From Synanceia verrucosa (Eukaryota > Chordata > Actinopteri > Perciformes > Synanceiidae): a stretch of 64,000 nt of DNA. The DNA lies in the NCBI GenBank assembly GCA_029721515.1, contig CM056556.1:2542501-2606500 (forward strand), read 5' to 3'. The position numbers and the translations under genes were made by a program. Below the pieces are notes generated by a model. The model was not told where the DNA came from, ran no database searches, and saw only the letters and a program-made list of their open reading frames with translations. Of this stretch, positions 38,001-47,100 are shown piece by piece (positions within the stretch are counted from its first letter, which is position 1; every line of letters starts with the position of its first letter).

Positions 38001-41000
38001 TTATTGTAATTATATTTTTTTTAAAAAAAGTCAAAGCACATTATCATTATTTTTTAATAAATCTGTTAAATTCCAGTTATTTTCTTGGACAGAAAAATGT
38101 GTTTTAGTGGTTGTTTGTTAATCTGGATTAGTTAATTAACTTTTCAGAATTCCAGCGTTCTGGCTCAAATTTGGGTCTAAAAAGGTGAATTCAGTTTGAA
38201 ATGATGCTGGAGGCTCCTTGATGCTCTGATATATTTGTTAAGAACTGTATTTATATATCAGTGCACAGGTTGAAATACATTCATATGAAACTGTTAGAGT
38301 ACAGTAAGGTGAGTTGAATATATCTCTATATTCTTGTCGTATTTTCTGCACGGAGCTGCACGCTGTAAAGCACCTGTCGCTCTCCCAGCAGTACAACAAG
38401 TCTATGCATTTAGGTCTGTCTGGGTCTCAGAGCGTCCCCCAGTCGTCTCCTCCTGCTGTTTAAGGGGCTCGCAGCGCCTTCCCCCCTGAAACAGAAGGAG
38501 AAGAGGGACTGAGTTAGGCTCCGACCGTCCGACCAAAACACCTCCTCACAAACTATGGGGGAGAAACGAGAGGGCGCTTCAACAAAAAAAACACATAAAA
38601 ATACTTTGAAAATACTTTTCAAATACCAGTAAAATAATGACTTCAATGAAATGCATCCCATATTGTTAAAGTTTTCTGTTAGTGGTAATAAACATCACAA
38701 AAATAATCAGGGTTAAAAGTCAAATTTAATGCCGTTTAAGACTTCAACAAATATAATTTAAGACCCAAACAATTTCTTTGGTGGAAAATAGTCAATATAC
38801 TGTAGGGCCTTTTTTTGAGACAGATGTTTAGCAGGAAAATAATCTGATAACTGATTAATCGCTGATAATATTTTTTTATGATTTTTTTTTCAGCTCTTTG
38901 ACACTTGCAACAACGATATAAATTGAAGGCATAACTTTAATTTCACAACTTTCAAGAACAAAAAAGTGAACTTTGTGGAAAAAAAATAACATGCAAAATT
39001 TCAGTAAATCTCTAAATACTGTGTTTTCCTAATGGCATTAAATGCACCATCAAAAAATGCCATACCTACAGCAAAGACAATTTAAGACCTTAATTACCTG
39101 GATTTTAATTTAAGACATTTTAAGACTTTTTAAGGAACCGTGGTAACCCTGATAATCTCTTGGATATCATAGAGTAGATTCTAGTGATTGAACTGTGAAC
39201 TGTGGCGTCCGGGAACAGTGGTAGGAAAATAACAAGGGTTTCTATGGCTACAATAAATACATATAATTAAGTAAATAAAAGTGAAACTCACCTTTCTGAA
39301 GAACTTCAGCAGCACCCTGAGGGGAAAAAAAATTAAAAAGAGGAAACTGTATGAGTTGAGTAGAGTGTAGAGTGTAGAGCCATAAAAAGTAACTGTCTGT
39401 CAATCAATTAAAGTAGTTTATTGTGATTAATTGCACCAAATGCTGCCTTTTCCTCATCAAGTCATGGTGGGAAAACACAAAATTCAAAATAAGGACAAAA
39501 TTATAATGCACATTAATCGCGCATGTTTTTTAAATACAGTATAATATTCTTATATCAACATGGGAGTGGACAAATGTGTTTGCTTTATGCAAAATATCTA
39601 TATATTTATTATTAAAAATCAATTAACAACAAAAAGAAAACAGCAAATATATCCAGATGCCCTCATAAGTTGTGCATTTATAATACAAAAATGGGCAACA
39701 ACAGCTGTCAGCGTGCTGTCTTCACCATGACTCAAAGTTATTATTATTATTATTATAGAGTGGGCAGCTTTATTGTTCTAAAGGGGGGACTTGTGGGTTC
39801 CCATAAAGCACATTTTCCAGATAGAGGTCAGAGGTCAAGTGACAGCTTTGAAAATGCAACACATGCCACAAAAGACAGGTGGTGAGAAAAGACAAAAAGA
39901 CAAACATTTATTCATTCATCACCTCAGCATCATCTTTGGGAGGAATAGTGGGCTGAGGCATCTTCAGGCCCAGTCCTGACACGAACCAGCCGACCACCCT
40001 GTCAAGACACAAACTGATTAACTGTGCGTCCTTGAGGTCTTTTTATGATGAAGGAGGACAGTGAGGGATGAAAACGTACGCTGAGGCCTTGCTGTCGGTA
40101 TCCAGTGAGATTCCACTGAGAGACTCTGGAGGTGGAGACAAAACTAGAGAGAGGAAAGAGGCATGAAGGTCAGAGGTCAGAGTACAGAGAAGCATCAATC
40201 CAACAAAGACAGAATACAACGAGACAAAAAGAAATCTGTGAGAAAAGGTTTTATTTCTCTGTAGGGTCCAAAATGTTGTCAGGGTTCCCACAGGTCCTGG
40301 AAAACCTGGAAAATGATTTACCAAATTTCAAGTCATGGAAAACATATGGAAAATGAGAAAAAAAGGTCAAATCCTGGAAATGGTTAAGTTATCCTGGAAA
40401 AGTATTTATCATCCCCATGTTTTGTGAGTGAATTCAAACGGGTTAAAAGTTACTTTTAACTTTTCTAGGACATTTGATCTTTTTTCACATTTTCCATATG
40501 TTTTCCATGACTGGGAAATTGGACAATCATTTTCCAGGTTTTTCCAGGTTTTCCAGGTCACGTGGGAACCCTGGTTGTCATATAATAATGACAATCTGAG
40601 TCTGTCAGCTGCAAAAACAAACACTATTAGAGGATGTAAAGTGCAGCTTTGAGTCATCTTAGACACAAAAACATGAGGAAAAAAGAATTTAAAAATACCA
40701 AACTTATCCTTGTAAACTGGGACAAATGCACGTTAATGTTTGTGTGATGTGAGCACGTACTTTTGTCCAGAGAGGAGCGGGAGGACTTGGATGATGGTTC
40801 CACTTGTACGGCACCAGGGGGCAGTATCGTTGGCTGAGGGACAATCTGCTTGATCCAGTTCACCACGCTGCAAAAAAGAAGACAAACATTAGGTTTACAG
40901 CTTTGAAGACAAACATGGTACATATTAAACGATCAAAGTTCAGCTTTAATCACTGTGATTAAAGCTCACCTGGGGAACTGAGGAATCTCCACCTCCGACT

Positions 41001-44000
41001 CATCTTCTGACACCATCTCCACCACCGGGATGTGTGGCAGAGGATCGTAATCTGGACAGACAGCAATAACCAGTCAATCAATCTGTCAATCAATCAATAC
41101 AGACATCACTTTTGGAGTAAAGAGGCAAAATGTTGAAAAATGATCTGGAAACATACCTGGCATTGTTTCTACTTCATAGACCTAGAAAAAAAGAGATAAA
41201 ATATACTTAAAGGCAAGCCAACCGAGTACAGTTATCAGATTTGTTATTACATCATTCATGAAAAGTTGGGCAAAGGAGGGCTTTGTCTGGCATTAATCTT
41301 CAATATAAACATTTCATGGTCATCTAACTTTTGGCAACCTGACATGAATGACCAGGTCATGTGTTACATGTACAGTTACTGCAGAAATCAAACTGACTCG
41401 TTCTTAAGTGGCTTGTAAGAGAGATTTAGGAGAAGATATTTGTGTGTCATTCACAAATTTTTAATTTTCTTTTCGGTACAAGACCTGTCATTGGAGTCAA
41501 TTATGGTTCCACAGATTTTTATGCTTCTCATTCATTGTCTGTGCAATGCATTCTGGTTTTTAATTCATTTAATTTCATTTTTAATTTAAGTTAACAATTT
41601 CCCTTTAATTTCCCATTTTATGTTTTAGTAGCCCTGTCTTCCTCTTGTTGCAGATCCCTCATGTTTTCCTGCGTCAGTGACTGTCTTCCCTTCCTGATGT
41701 TCAAAAAGTCTCGCCACCCCGTCTTGTGCCAGTTCGTCTTGTCCGTTGGGTCAGTCTGTCCCACAATCTGCTGTCTCATGTCCACCCTTCACTCTGTTAT
41801 TTTTTGCTCCTTGCTCAACTGTGTTTTTGTCTCCTAAGTAAGCAAGCACTCTTAGCTGTTTCCTTCCCTTGTCAGACTCTCCTTATCAGATATTTCTTCC
41901 TTAGCAAGTAATAATTATTTCTGGCCTTATTAATTCAAATTGTCCATGTGTAACACTGCAATATACCTCTCAAGCTGTAAAATGACTTTAGTGAAGCACT
42001 ATTTGTAGGTTAATTAATGTCTGTATACAGTGATTAGACGGTGGGAGACGTGGGAAGCACATCATGGAAGAGAGCGTCGAGCTGATATATTGGCAAAGAT
42101 ACACAGTAAATGGGGCAGGAAATGTGACTGTGGCCTCACGTTATCATGGGGGCATTAATTATGATAGCAAGAGAGAAATAAGATAAGAATATAAGAATGA
42201 GGCCTGTTTATTAATTAGTTGCTGTCATCTTTACCTGAATCGTTCAGGTAACCTGGATAAACCCCCTGCAGATTCCTTTATTAGCTTAATCCTTACACAT
42301 GATTAGTCTTATAAGCCTGTTGGACAGTATTAAGTTGCTTGAGTCAGGTGTCACAGTGTCGACAGTTTGTTGCTTGGCAGGAGTATTTGAACTTGATCTA
42401 ACTTAATGACATGAAAGCACATTATTTCTATTACATTACAGGGTTCTTTGGATGTCATGGGATTATTTCCATGCCAAACTGAAGCTGTTTTGAGGCACTC
42501 ATTTCATTTCGTGTCTCACCTCAGTGACCTCGACTACCTCGGCAGTCTCTTTGTACTTTTCGTCAGGTTGAGGCAACACCTGAGCCAGACCCTGAGTAAC
42601 CCAGCTCATCACTCCAGACCTGCAAGAGAAACCCACCTGAGTTCACCTTTGAAGGACGTAATTAGCATTAAATATACACTCTTCTCTAATCATGCCGTAC
42701 CTTTCTCCATCCTCCCCTGACCGCTGGATGACAAAGAAAGAAAACAAGGTAAAAATGTAAAGAAAGCTAATCTCCCTTCAAACTATGTTTTCTTCTATTT
42801 ACTTTTATGGTACTACCTCTACTGTCATAGATTCTCTTTTAAAATGATGTCTATATAAATTATACTGAGCTGTATTTTATGAAAATGTCAGTGATGTGAT
42901 CAAACTTTTGTTCTTGGTTAAAAAGACAAATCATTGCGACCCATTTCACAACAGGCCTAATATCTGTAAATTGTGAGAAGAGTGAATCTGTGCATAAATT
43001 AACTAAACTTTCCTGCCATTTTCCATATCAAACACAAATCATTTCAAACAGATACATATTGGATAAATGACCTTTGTTTTATGTACATGTTATTGAAAAC
43101 AAATAAAAAAACATAAAAAACTTTGTACGCTTTAGATCTGAGACGTTAAAGACCAAATAAATACATTTACAGGGTTCTGGCATCATTTTAAAAGTCAAAT
43201 TCAATCATTTTTAAGACCTTTTCAAGACCTCAACAAATATAATTTAAGACCCAAAAATGTGATAACAACTTCTTTGGTAGAAAATAGTCAATTTATTGTA
43301 GGGCGTTTTTGAGGCTGATGCTGATATCAATATTTAGCAGAAACAAAAATCTGTTAAATTGCAGGTATAACACTTAGTTTTTTTTCTACAACTTTAATTT
43401 CACAACTTTCAAGATCAAAGAAGTGAACTCTGTGAACAAAATAACATGCAAAAGTCTGTCTGAATGCTGTGTTTTCCCATTGGCATTAAACGCACCATCT
43501 GAAAATTTAACTCCTACAGCAAAGTTACAATAAATTTAAGACAATTTAAGACCTTAATTACCCGGATTTTAATTTAAGACATTTTATGACTTTTTAAGGA
43601 ACCGTGGGAGCCTTGATTTAGGCAGAGTTAACGAGTTCTTGTTTTTAAACCTTAGGAGGAAAACAAATTTAAGGGATGTTGTAAGTAATAATATCTCCTG
43701 CCACCCATCTGTGACTGACACTTTTTTCATATAATAAGACCTGAAGTTGACCTGATTGTGCTACATGTCCACTGAAACAGCTCCACACTCACCCTGGCCT
43801 CAGAGTTGGCCCTGCTGAGTCGAGGGGAGCCAGAGGGTTGAGGCAGGGCACTGACGAACCCACTGGACAGCCAGCCTAAAACACCAGTCTGGGCCTGGCT
43901 GCAGAGGTGAAGAAAGACGGTAAGATGTCTGCATGTTTAAATCCAGAGGGTGAAGCTGGTGGGCAGAGAGGCTTACCTGTCCTCTGAGTTCTCCTCTGTG

Positions 44001-44101
44001 GTTTTCTGTGGAGGACTCTTCCCTGTTGGGGTCTTAGCAGCGTCATCTGTCCCAGGAGCTTCAGGGAGCTGGGGGACCACTTTCACCACCCAGTTAAACA
44101 T
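16548..44101 (-). CDS. cngb1: Cyclic nucleotide-gated channel beta 1 with N-terminal GARP region (complete gene model)
   Basis: Modulatory subunit of the rod (and olfactory) cGMP/cAMP-gated cation channel, in the outer-segment plasma membrane or cilium. My model has 34 exons from ATG 44101-44099 to TGA 16550-16548. Every junction is GT/AG and the total (3951 nt, 1316 residues) stays in frame; mammalian CNGB1 is about 1250-1390. Order: GARP repeats (residues 1-236), Pro/Glu-rich linker with a basic amphipathic calmodulin-site-like helix (about 632-651), S1-S6 and pore (738-963), C-linker and cyclic-nucleotide-binding domain (964-1166), tail (1167-1316). The start is supported because mammalian CNGB1 also begins with an M-x-x-W-V...LPQP repeat. 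The entries below give exons block by block. Two further exons at 38485 and 30045 are not in this model and look alternative. An untranslated first exon is probable, since TTCAACAG precedes the ATG. Confidence 0.93.
17230..19481 (-). CDS. cngb1: cngb1 C-linker and cyclic-nucleotide-binding domain
   Basis: Exons 19481-19322, 18298-18201, 18114-18031, 17694-17576, 17376-17230. The C-linker runs MRDVVGAATAGQTYYRTCMD through VQNRVKTWYNYTWQSQGML. The binding domain follows: LPDKMRLDIAIDVNYSIVSK, GCDRQMIFDMLKSLRSVVYL, REMYIIKAGEVQVVGG, then the phosphate-binding cassette FGEISLLAVGGGNRRTA with its arginine, and the C helix (LFILDKKDLNEILVHYPESK). Binding of cGMP or cAMP here opens the heteromeric channel. 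All key positions that I can recognise are present. Confidence 0.95.
18574..18800. mobile_element. Fold-back (palindromic) element
   Basis: The left arm (CAAAATAACTCAAAAAGTTG ... CAGGGTTGGTCAGGAGTGGC ... CTTAAAACTGAT) is matched in reverse by the right arm (ATCAGTTTTAAG ... GCCACTTCCGGCCAATCCTG ... CAACTTTTTGAGTTACTTTG). The arms are about 100 bp with a short loop, in a cngb1 intron. No coding capacity. Confidence 0.75.
19130..19275 (+). mobile_element. Tc1/mariner-like MITE fragment, family C, copy 1
   Basis: GGTGGATTAACCATTACAGA followed by a TGGAGGAGTAATAAATCTGTTAAGCTGTA-type end is also seen at about 54870-54990 (ending GTTAAGCACTGTATA) and in inverse form at 37706 (TACAGTGCTTAACAAAGTTA). 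TACAGTGCTTAACAAA at a TA site is typical of Tc1/mariner termini. Confidence 0.55.
19553..22820 (-). CDS. cngb1: cngb1 transmembrane core S1-S6 and pore
   Basis: Exons 22820-22612, 21672-21622, 21420-21334, 20719-20655, 20562-20440, 19694-19553. S1 is LTYVLWMFLVSLAWNWNAWF; S2 includes YWLLTDYLCDLIYILDI. The QPRLQFVRGGDIV and CDKKDMRRNYMKTNRFK segments follow, then S3 (VASLVPLELFYF) and the arginine-bearing S4 region (LLRLPRLLK). S5 is VIRTTTYLLYCLHCNACLYY. The pore helix and filter read YYFAVKTLITIGGLPDP: glycine stands where CNG alpha subunits have the blocking glutamate, as in known CNGB1. S6 is LINYFVGVFAFSIMIGQ. Very close to mammalian CNGB1 throughout. Confidence 0.95.
21484..21605 (+). 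mobile_element. Truncated SINE-like repeat ending in ATGGATGGATGG
   Basis: It contains GGGTTCGATTCCCGACCTGG (a tRNA-type B box), CTTTCTGTGTGGAGTTTGCA, TGTTCTCC and a terminal GAAAATGGATGGATGGATGG tract. This is a widespread teleost repeat, here with its middle deleted. It is bracketed by the direct repeat ATTCAGCTCCGGTTA (21481 and 21602), a likely target-site duplication. Confidence 0.75.
23030..23540. repeat. Diverged direct repeats in a cngb1 intron
   Basis: A module of TTGACTGATAATTCATACTT-type sequence, ACTGTCAAAATAA, AAAGTCAAAATAATTCAAAA and a GGGTTTTTGGGT-like tract occurs at about 23060-23190 and again at about 23360-23480. GATGGAATGAAGKTGGCTAY occurs twice (23330 and 23500). Internal duplication of unknown origin, with no coding sequence. 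Confidence 0.55.
24076..28349 (-). CDS. cngb1: cngb1 exons before the membrane domain: acidic repeat, calmodulin-site-like helix, poly-Gly
   Basis: Exons 28349-28175, 28007-27993 (a 15-nt micro-exon, SKGDK), 25954-25856, 25762-25608, 24294-24076. The first repeats the LxPxxxxEDVDSD motif found in the exon at 35970. The fourth carries VVNERLQELVRMFKERTEKA and KEKLIDPDSSDEDSIIP, which matches the conserved CNGB1 segment that in mammals holds the N-terminal calmodulin-binding site, so Ca2+/calmodulin modulation is likely. The fifth has a Gly run coded by GGA repeats, then an acidic run, a CC pair and RYRFPASIDPFT, the segment leading into S1. The 28007 micro-exon is the least certain junction; skipping it also keeps the frame. 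Confidence 0.86.
24560..25020. repeat. Tandem repeat, about 170-bp unit, about 2.6 copies
   Basis: TTTTGCATCTATTTTTAATA, TTTTGCATCTCTGTTACATA, TTTTCAGTCGTTTTACATC, TTTTAAGTCTTTTTTCTCTC and GTTTTGCATCTACTTTTAAT recur in the same order from 24560 to about 25020 with few changes. It is a recently amplified piece of a larger TTTTGCATC-rich intron, lying between the exons at 24294 and 25608. Confidence 0.85.
26250..27240. repeat. Degenerate TTTTGCATCT-type repeat field
   Basis: Nearly 1 kb of pyrimidine-biased sequence built from variants of TTTTGCATCTMTTTTTAGTM, TGATTGTTTTGTGTCTA and CTCTGTGGAGTAATTTTGTG. It is related to the ordered tandem array at 24560-25020 but scrambled. Both lie in cngb1 introns. 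No coding potential was recognised. Confidence 0.7.
29340..30045 (-). CDS. cngb1: Pro-rich cassette or terminal exon of cngb1 with internal stop or frameshift
   Basis: A good acceptor (CTGTCTCCTCTGTAG) at 30045 and donor (CAG then GTGAATC) at 29340 bound 706 nt. Entered in phase from the exon ending at 31310, it reads APVSCDAFKSCLMRIP, CFGNINAFFKENGIS, then proline-punctuated helices (MPKLPTQLSDVTKLLPSLPP, VPRNIAQTLTELLP, IPQKLSQLPRRTQQYF) and stops at TAA 29638-29636 after 136 residues. From ATG 29643 the next frame is open (a lysine/glutamine run, then SPSPSSPNDSNLELPNVPSY and NPAFFIEDDSAARPAG). It reaches the 29340 donor in exactly the phase needed for the 28349 exon. Either this is a terminal exon for a ~652-residue soluble GARP, or one extra base in CCCC (just before AAGATGCC) breaks a symmetric 705-nt cassette. 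I do not recognise this domain. Confidence 0.6.
30245..30700. mobile_element. Inverted-repeat element with GATGCTGCGTTCA / GAATGCAGCATGAG ends
   Basis: The left end GATGCTGCGTTCATTTTGCA, TCGGAAGTCGGGATT opposes the right end AATTACGACTTCAGAGGACA, ACTTGAATGCAGCATG. Internal GGGAATGACGTCACACCCG recurs at about 47210-47230, so that region carries a relative. It has no transposase frame. It lies in the cngb1 intron just upstream of the exon at 30045. Confidence 0.6.
31310..35970 (-). CDS. cngb1: cngb1 linker exons: coiled-coil and Glu-Pro-rich region
   Basis: Exons 35970-35679, 34773-34618, 34527-34480, 32363-32311, 32137-31902, 31340-31310, all phase-compatible. The first encodes KLKPDMVLEDVDSDNEG, then a Pro/Glu stretch (PNPEPEPPEPG). 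The second encodes a long charged helix (LLQERLEMARMAEEVARQ, TAEKAIRQMASEVQ) likely to form a coiled coil. The next two are short acidic exons (PQEDESNVDDVKDTE; QILSEEPEEATVKEP). The 236-nt exon contains an (EP)n run coded by a CCAGAA/CCAGAG minisatellite, then QQPQKTKEDDQNTG. The last is EEEAAEDGCG. The mammalian counterpart is the Glu-rich stretch that names GARP; here acidity is carried mainly by EP dipeptides. Confidence 0.85.
33540..33880 (-). promoter_or_regulatory. Candidate internal cngb1 promoter and first exon with X-box-like (RFX) sites
   Basis: Between two cngb1 linker exons lies a CpG-richer stretch with three imperfect X-boxes within about 80 bp (plus strand): GTTACCAAGGGAAC at 33708-33721, GTTGCCATGGGAAG at 33755-33768 and GTTGCTATGGTAC at 33774-33786. 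Downstream on the minus strand, ATG at 33554 opens MSTES and runs into a good donor (GC then GTGAGT at 33539). This is phase-compatible with the exon at 31340 (EEEAAEDGCG). RFX factors drive ciliary genes, and olfactory CNGB1b in mammals lacks the GARP part, so this could be an alternative promoter. This is inference from motifs and phase. Confidence 0.35.
36513..37009 (+). mobile_element. TTAA-flanked MITE, family A, copy 2
   Basis: It begins TTAACTCTTTGAGTGTCATT. Its core (CAGGAAGTGGAGACGATCGA, CTCTACTCTACCTCTGATAA, GATGAAATAGAGAGTCTCTT) is nearly identical to the copy at 61396-61845 and, reversed, to 1-245. The right end is degraded (TTTGACACTCTGG). Located in the long cngb1 intron after exon 10. 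Confidence 0.75.
37706..38253 (+). mobile_element. Tc1/mariner-like MITE, family C, copy 2
   Basis: It starts TACAGTGCTTAACAAAGTTA and ends TATTTGTTAAGAACTGTA, an inverted pair with TA at both ends. The inner block CCAGCGTTCTGGCTCAAATT, GGGTCTAAAAAGGTGAATTC recurs near 22395-22450 and, in the opposite orientation, near 54525-54570. A fish SINE-tail-like piece (ACTTTATTGATCCC) is inserted near 37915. Confidence 0.6.
38460..38485 (-). CDS. cngb1: Candidate alternative last coding exon of cngb1 (GARP2-like soluble isoform)
   Basis: The minus strand has a strong pyrimidine-rich acceptor (CCCTCTTCTCCTTCTGTTTC then AG). Spliced from the exon ending at 39292 it continues in frame and adds GGKALRAP before TAA at 38462-38460. 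The predicted product is about 252 residues of GARP repeats with eight unique residues. Mammalian rods make soluble GARP2 from the same locus by alternative splicing, also ending in a short unique tail. The exon is absent from the channel model because the 39292 donor joins the 35970 acceptor in frame. An AATAAA on the minus strand lies about 540 bp on (37922-37917). Confidence 0.6.
38708..39151 (+). mobile_element. CAGGGTT...AACCCTG MITE, family B, copy 3
   Basis: Same body as 8077-8480, with CAGGGTT at the left and TGGTAACCCTG at the right. It lies in a cngb1 intron, just upstream of the candidate alternative exon at 38485. Confidence 0.7.
39292..44101 (-). CDS. cngb1: cngb1 exons 1-10: GARP repeat block
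   Basis: Exons 44101-43977, 43898-43793, 42723-42701, 42619-42520, 41181-41157, 41051-40970, 40867-40761, 40143-40080, 39998-39923, 39316-39292. Five repeats of a W-V/L...PQ(P) motif are visible, one per larger exon: MFNWVVKVVPQLP, VLGWLSSGFVSALPQP, VMSWVTQGLAQVLPQP, VVNWIKQIVPQP, VVGWFVSGLGLKMPQP. In mammals such Pro-rich repeats (R1-R4) of GARP bind peripherin-2/ROM1 at the disc rim and tether the channel; that role is inferred here. Spacers are acidic (VVEVTEVYEVETMPDYDPLP; EMVSEDESEVE). Three exons are tiny (23, 25 and 25 nt), which makes automated annotation likely to miss them. Confidence 0.9.
40279..40575. mobile_element. Fold-back element, CAGGGTTCCCAC...GTGGGAACCCTG
   Basis: The arms CAGGGTTCCCACAGGTCCTG, GAAAACCTGGAAAATGATTT, CATGGAAAACATATGGAAAA at the left are reversed at the right as TTTTCCATATGTTTTCCATG, ATCATTTTCCAGG, CACGTGGGAACCCTG. 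Flanks share GTTGTC(A), a possible 7/8 match to a hAT-type 8-bp target duplication. In a cngb1 intron. Confidence 0.8.
43170..43615 (+). mobile_element. CAGGGTTCTGGCA MITE, family B, copy 2
   Basis: Same body and orientation as the copies at 8077, 38708 and 62733. The right end is degraded to GTGGGAGCCTTG. In the cngb1 intron between the exons at 43793 and 42723. Confidence 0.7.
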
Positions 44102-47100
44102 CCTGTTGAACACACAGACAGTCAGCCTCTCAAAAGCCCTTTCATCAAACATGGCTGATAATGCTGATGATAATAACAATAATTAGTGATAACTCTTTCC
44201 CATCTGTCAGACAGAGAGCTTTCAGAGGGATTTAATGAGGTCTGATGAAGGACATTCACCTGCTTTAATTTCTTTTACAGTCCTGACAATTCTTACTATA
44301 ATATTCTTTTTTTGTCATACAAAGGTTTCTAATCATACACATACATTTACTGTGATTTACAAGGGTATGTGGTGCCTGGAATATATAATATAATTATTAA
44401 ATATGATTCAAAGTCTTAACAAATAACTAATTTGTTGCATGCGAGAGGGATCCCTCTTGTGTATTTTTTTTTGTTAAAAGGGACTTTTGGAGAACTTTTG
44501 GGGTGTTTCCCAAACTTTGTTCCTGGGAAACCACTTTTTAAAAATAACAAATTCAGGCTAAAACAGGACTTATGTCTGTAAATCTTGAGAAAAGTCAATT
44601 TGTAGGTAAAAGTGAATGATCCTGACCACTTTTTCTGCCATTTCTACATTCACTTTATATTATCTTCAATAAGTAATTTTGAAGATATATATGATTGATA
44701 ATTCAGCCTTGTTTCATGCATGTGTTACACCTATGAAATATGTTGTAGATCTCAGAAGGATCCTGACATTTGTTCCATTTTTTTCCCTGTTAAAATTTTT
44801 GAGGTAGTTTTTCCTCAGGCAATGAGAGGTAGTACTGAGGTTGTTGATGTCATGTACAGATTGTAAAACCGCCTGCAAAAATGTATGACTTGCCAAGTCA
44901 AATCACAAATATACAAATAATGCAGACTTGCCTTTTCAATCAGCAAATTAGCTCCAGCTAACTATGAATTAAGGAGAAAGAAATCAGGAGTGAAAAGTCA
45001 GAAGAGACTAAAAGGCACCATAAGCTGCTTTATCAACAGCTCCACAGGTGACAGAGGGTTAAATCAGTTAGACTCAAACGTACAGGAAGAATTCATTTAA
45101 CAGGCCCACCGATTCAAGATAGAGATAAAATAAATAAAAGACAGATTTACAGACACTTGTCTGACTTAGTTTGAAATGTGCACATTATCCTCTGTGACAG
45201 TTAATCAACCTGTTGAGATAATCCATGGGGCAAAGAGTCCCTGAATCTGCAAGATGTCCTGCTAACTGACCACAGCATGCAGGTTGAGGGCACCAAAACA
45301 AAAAAAAATACTCAATATCTCTGCCGGGGCAGCAAGGAAAAGGTCTTTTTCCATAGAGGAAAACGGTGACGGCCCAGAAAAGGTTTGACAGCTCTTTCAC
45401 TCATCACCTTTTCTAGCTGTATGATGAGGAAAGTCCTTCTTTACAAAGCAGTTTTATCTGTTGCTGTGATCCAAGTGTGACTCCTGACACACTGTCCCAA
45501 TCAGCAGAGATCAACGGGGCCTCGTTCCTTGGCCTAATCCCAAATTTGACGCTTTGGATTAAATAGTGCAGCTCTGCTCTGTTCTTCAACTAATCTACAG
45601 GCTTCCTTCGCTGCTTAAGGCCTGGATCAACTCCTGACAAACGTCCTCGTCCCATTAGATCATTCTCACCACAACAATATCATTCTTTATCCACTGATTG
45701 TGTTTGTAATTGAGAAAGAGCCTCTCTAGTCTTCAGATAATACCTGACCTGGCAGTACACAACATCCCTGCTCGTCTAAATGCTCTATTTCTGCAGCAAC
45801 TTGTTGCTTTACCTAGACATGGATCATCGCACAAACCTCAAATCAGCACTCATTTTACCACACAAATAATCTATAGGTTAATTCTGCTAACTCTGTGCAG
45901 AATAGTTCCTTACCTGAGTGTCTACAGGTGTTTCTGCATGCCGGTGGCGTAGCGATCCAGAGTGCGGTGCAGCCAATACAAGTCTGCTGGGATTTCCACT
46001 GTGGCCGTCTGGGGCTAACGGGATTACCCAGCACCACCTGAAGGTCGGCACAATCCTGGACTGTGAGCCATCGCAGATTAACAGCAGAAAAACGTATCGT
46101 CAGGGCATCATCCTTGTAACCTAAAATTATAGTCTTCAAGGATTTATGATTACACCAAGTTACACCACGACGCAAAACCAAGCATTTCTTGTGTGTCTGC
46201 ATCTGGTGGTTTGAATTCTCCACTAAAGGGGACATTTTTATCATGCATACTGTCTCAAAAAGAAGATAATTTGTTTATATGCACTTGGTTCATGTGGCAT
46301 GAGTCCCCCACTCCCTCCTCCACCATGCCATCTCTGTTCCTTATTATCTCCCATCCCATCCTGATTATAGTTTTATCCCCAGCAGATGACGCAGAGCCAC
46401 TTGCTGACTGGCCAGCGATGAGATCCATAAAGCTTTTGACTAAATAACAGCCAGGAGGAGACAGTCAAGAAAAAGGTAAAGCTTATTAGTAAGGCTCAGG
46501 GCCCTGATGATCTACTTGCTCTCTGGCTCCTACAGCCATATGAAGACCACAGCTCACACCACAAAAACACTGGAATAAATAGTGAAAAACCCACTGACAC
46601 CAGACTCCTCAACATCTGCAGGAGTCTGCAGTAATGGATTACCAGACTACCTTTTTTGCACACACTCACTGCTTAATGTTGCTTAATGCTACAACACATG
46701 CTGTTGTTGCACTACCTTTTTGCACAGCCCATATTTTTTAATGTACATGTTATATTTTTCACATTGCTGCCTTTAAATTGCCTTATTTGCACGTTAAGTT
46801 GGCTTTATTAATGCATTTTTGCACTTTGAGTTATTGCCCAGTGTTGATTATGGATAGCAAAGGAAGTATATCATTGCAAAGGGAAACATGTTTCCATATT
46901 TTTTATGTGACAATAAACACTTTGAATCTTGATGTGTGGCTAACCATGTCATCACTACAGCCTGGGGTGGAAAGTAAAATTTTAATATTGTATGTACCAC
47001 TTTGAGGTACTTTACTTGAGTATTTAAGTTTTCTGATATTCTTTAAATAAATAACTTAAATACTGTACAGCTATATTTACTTTTTGGACCAATATTTTAC

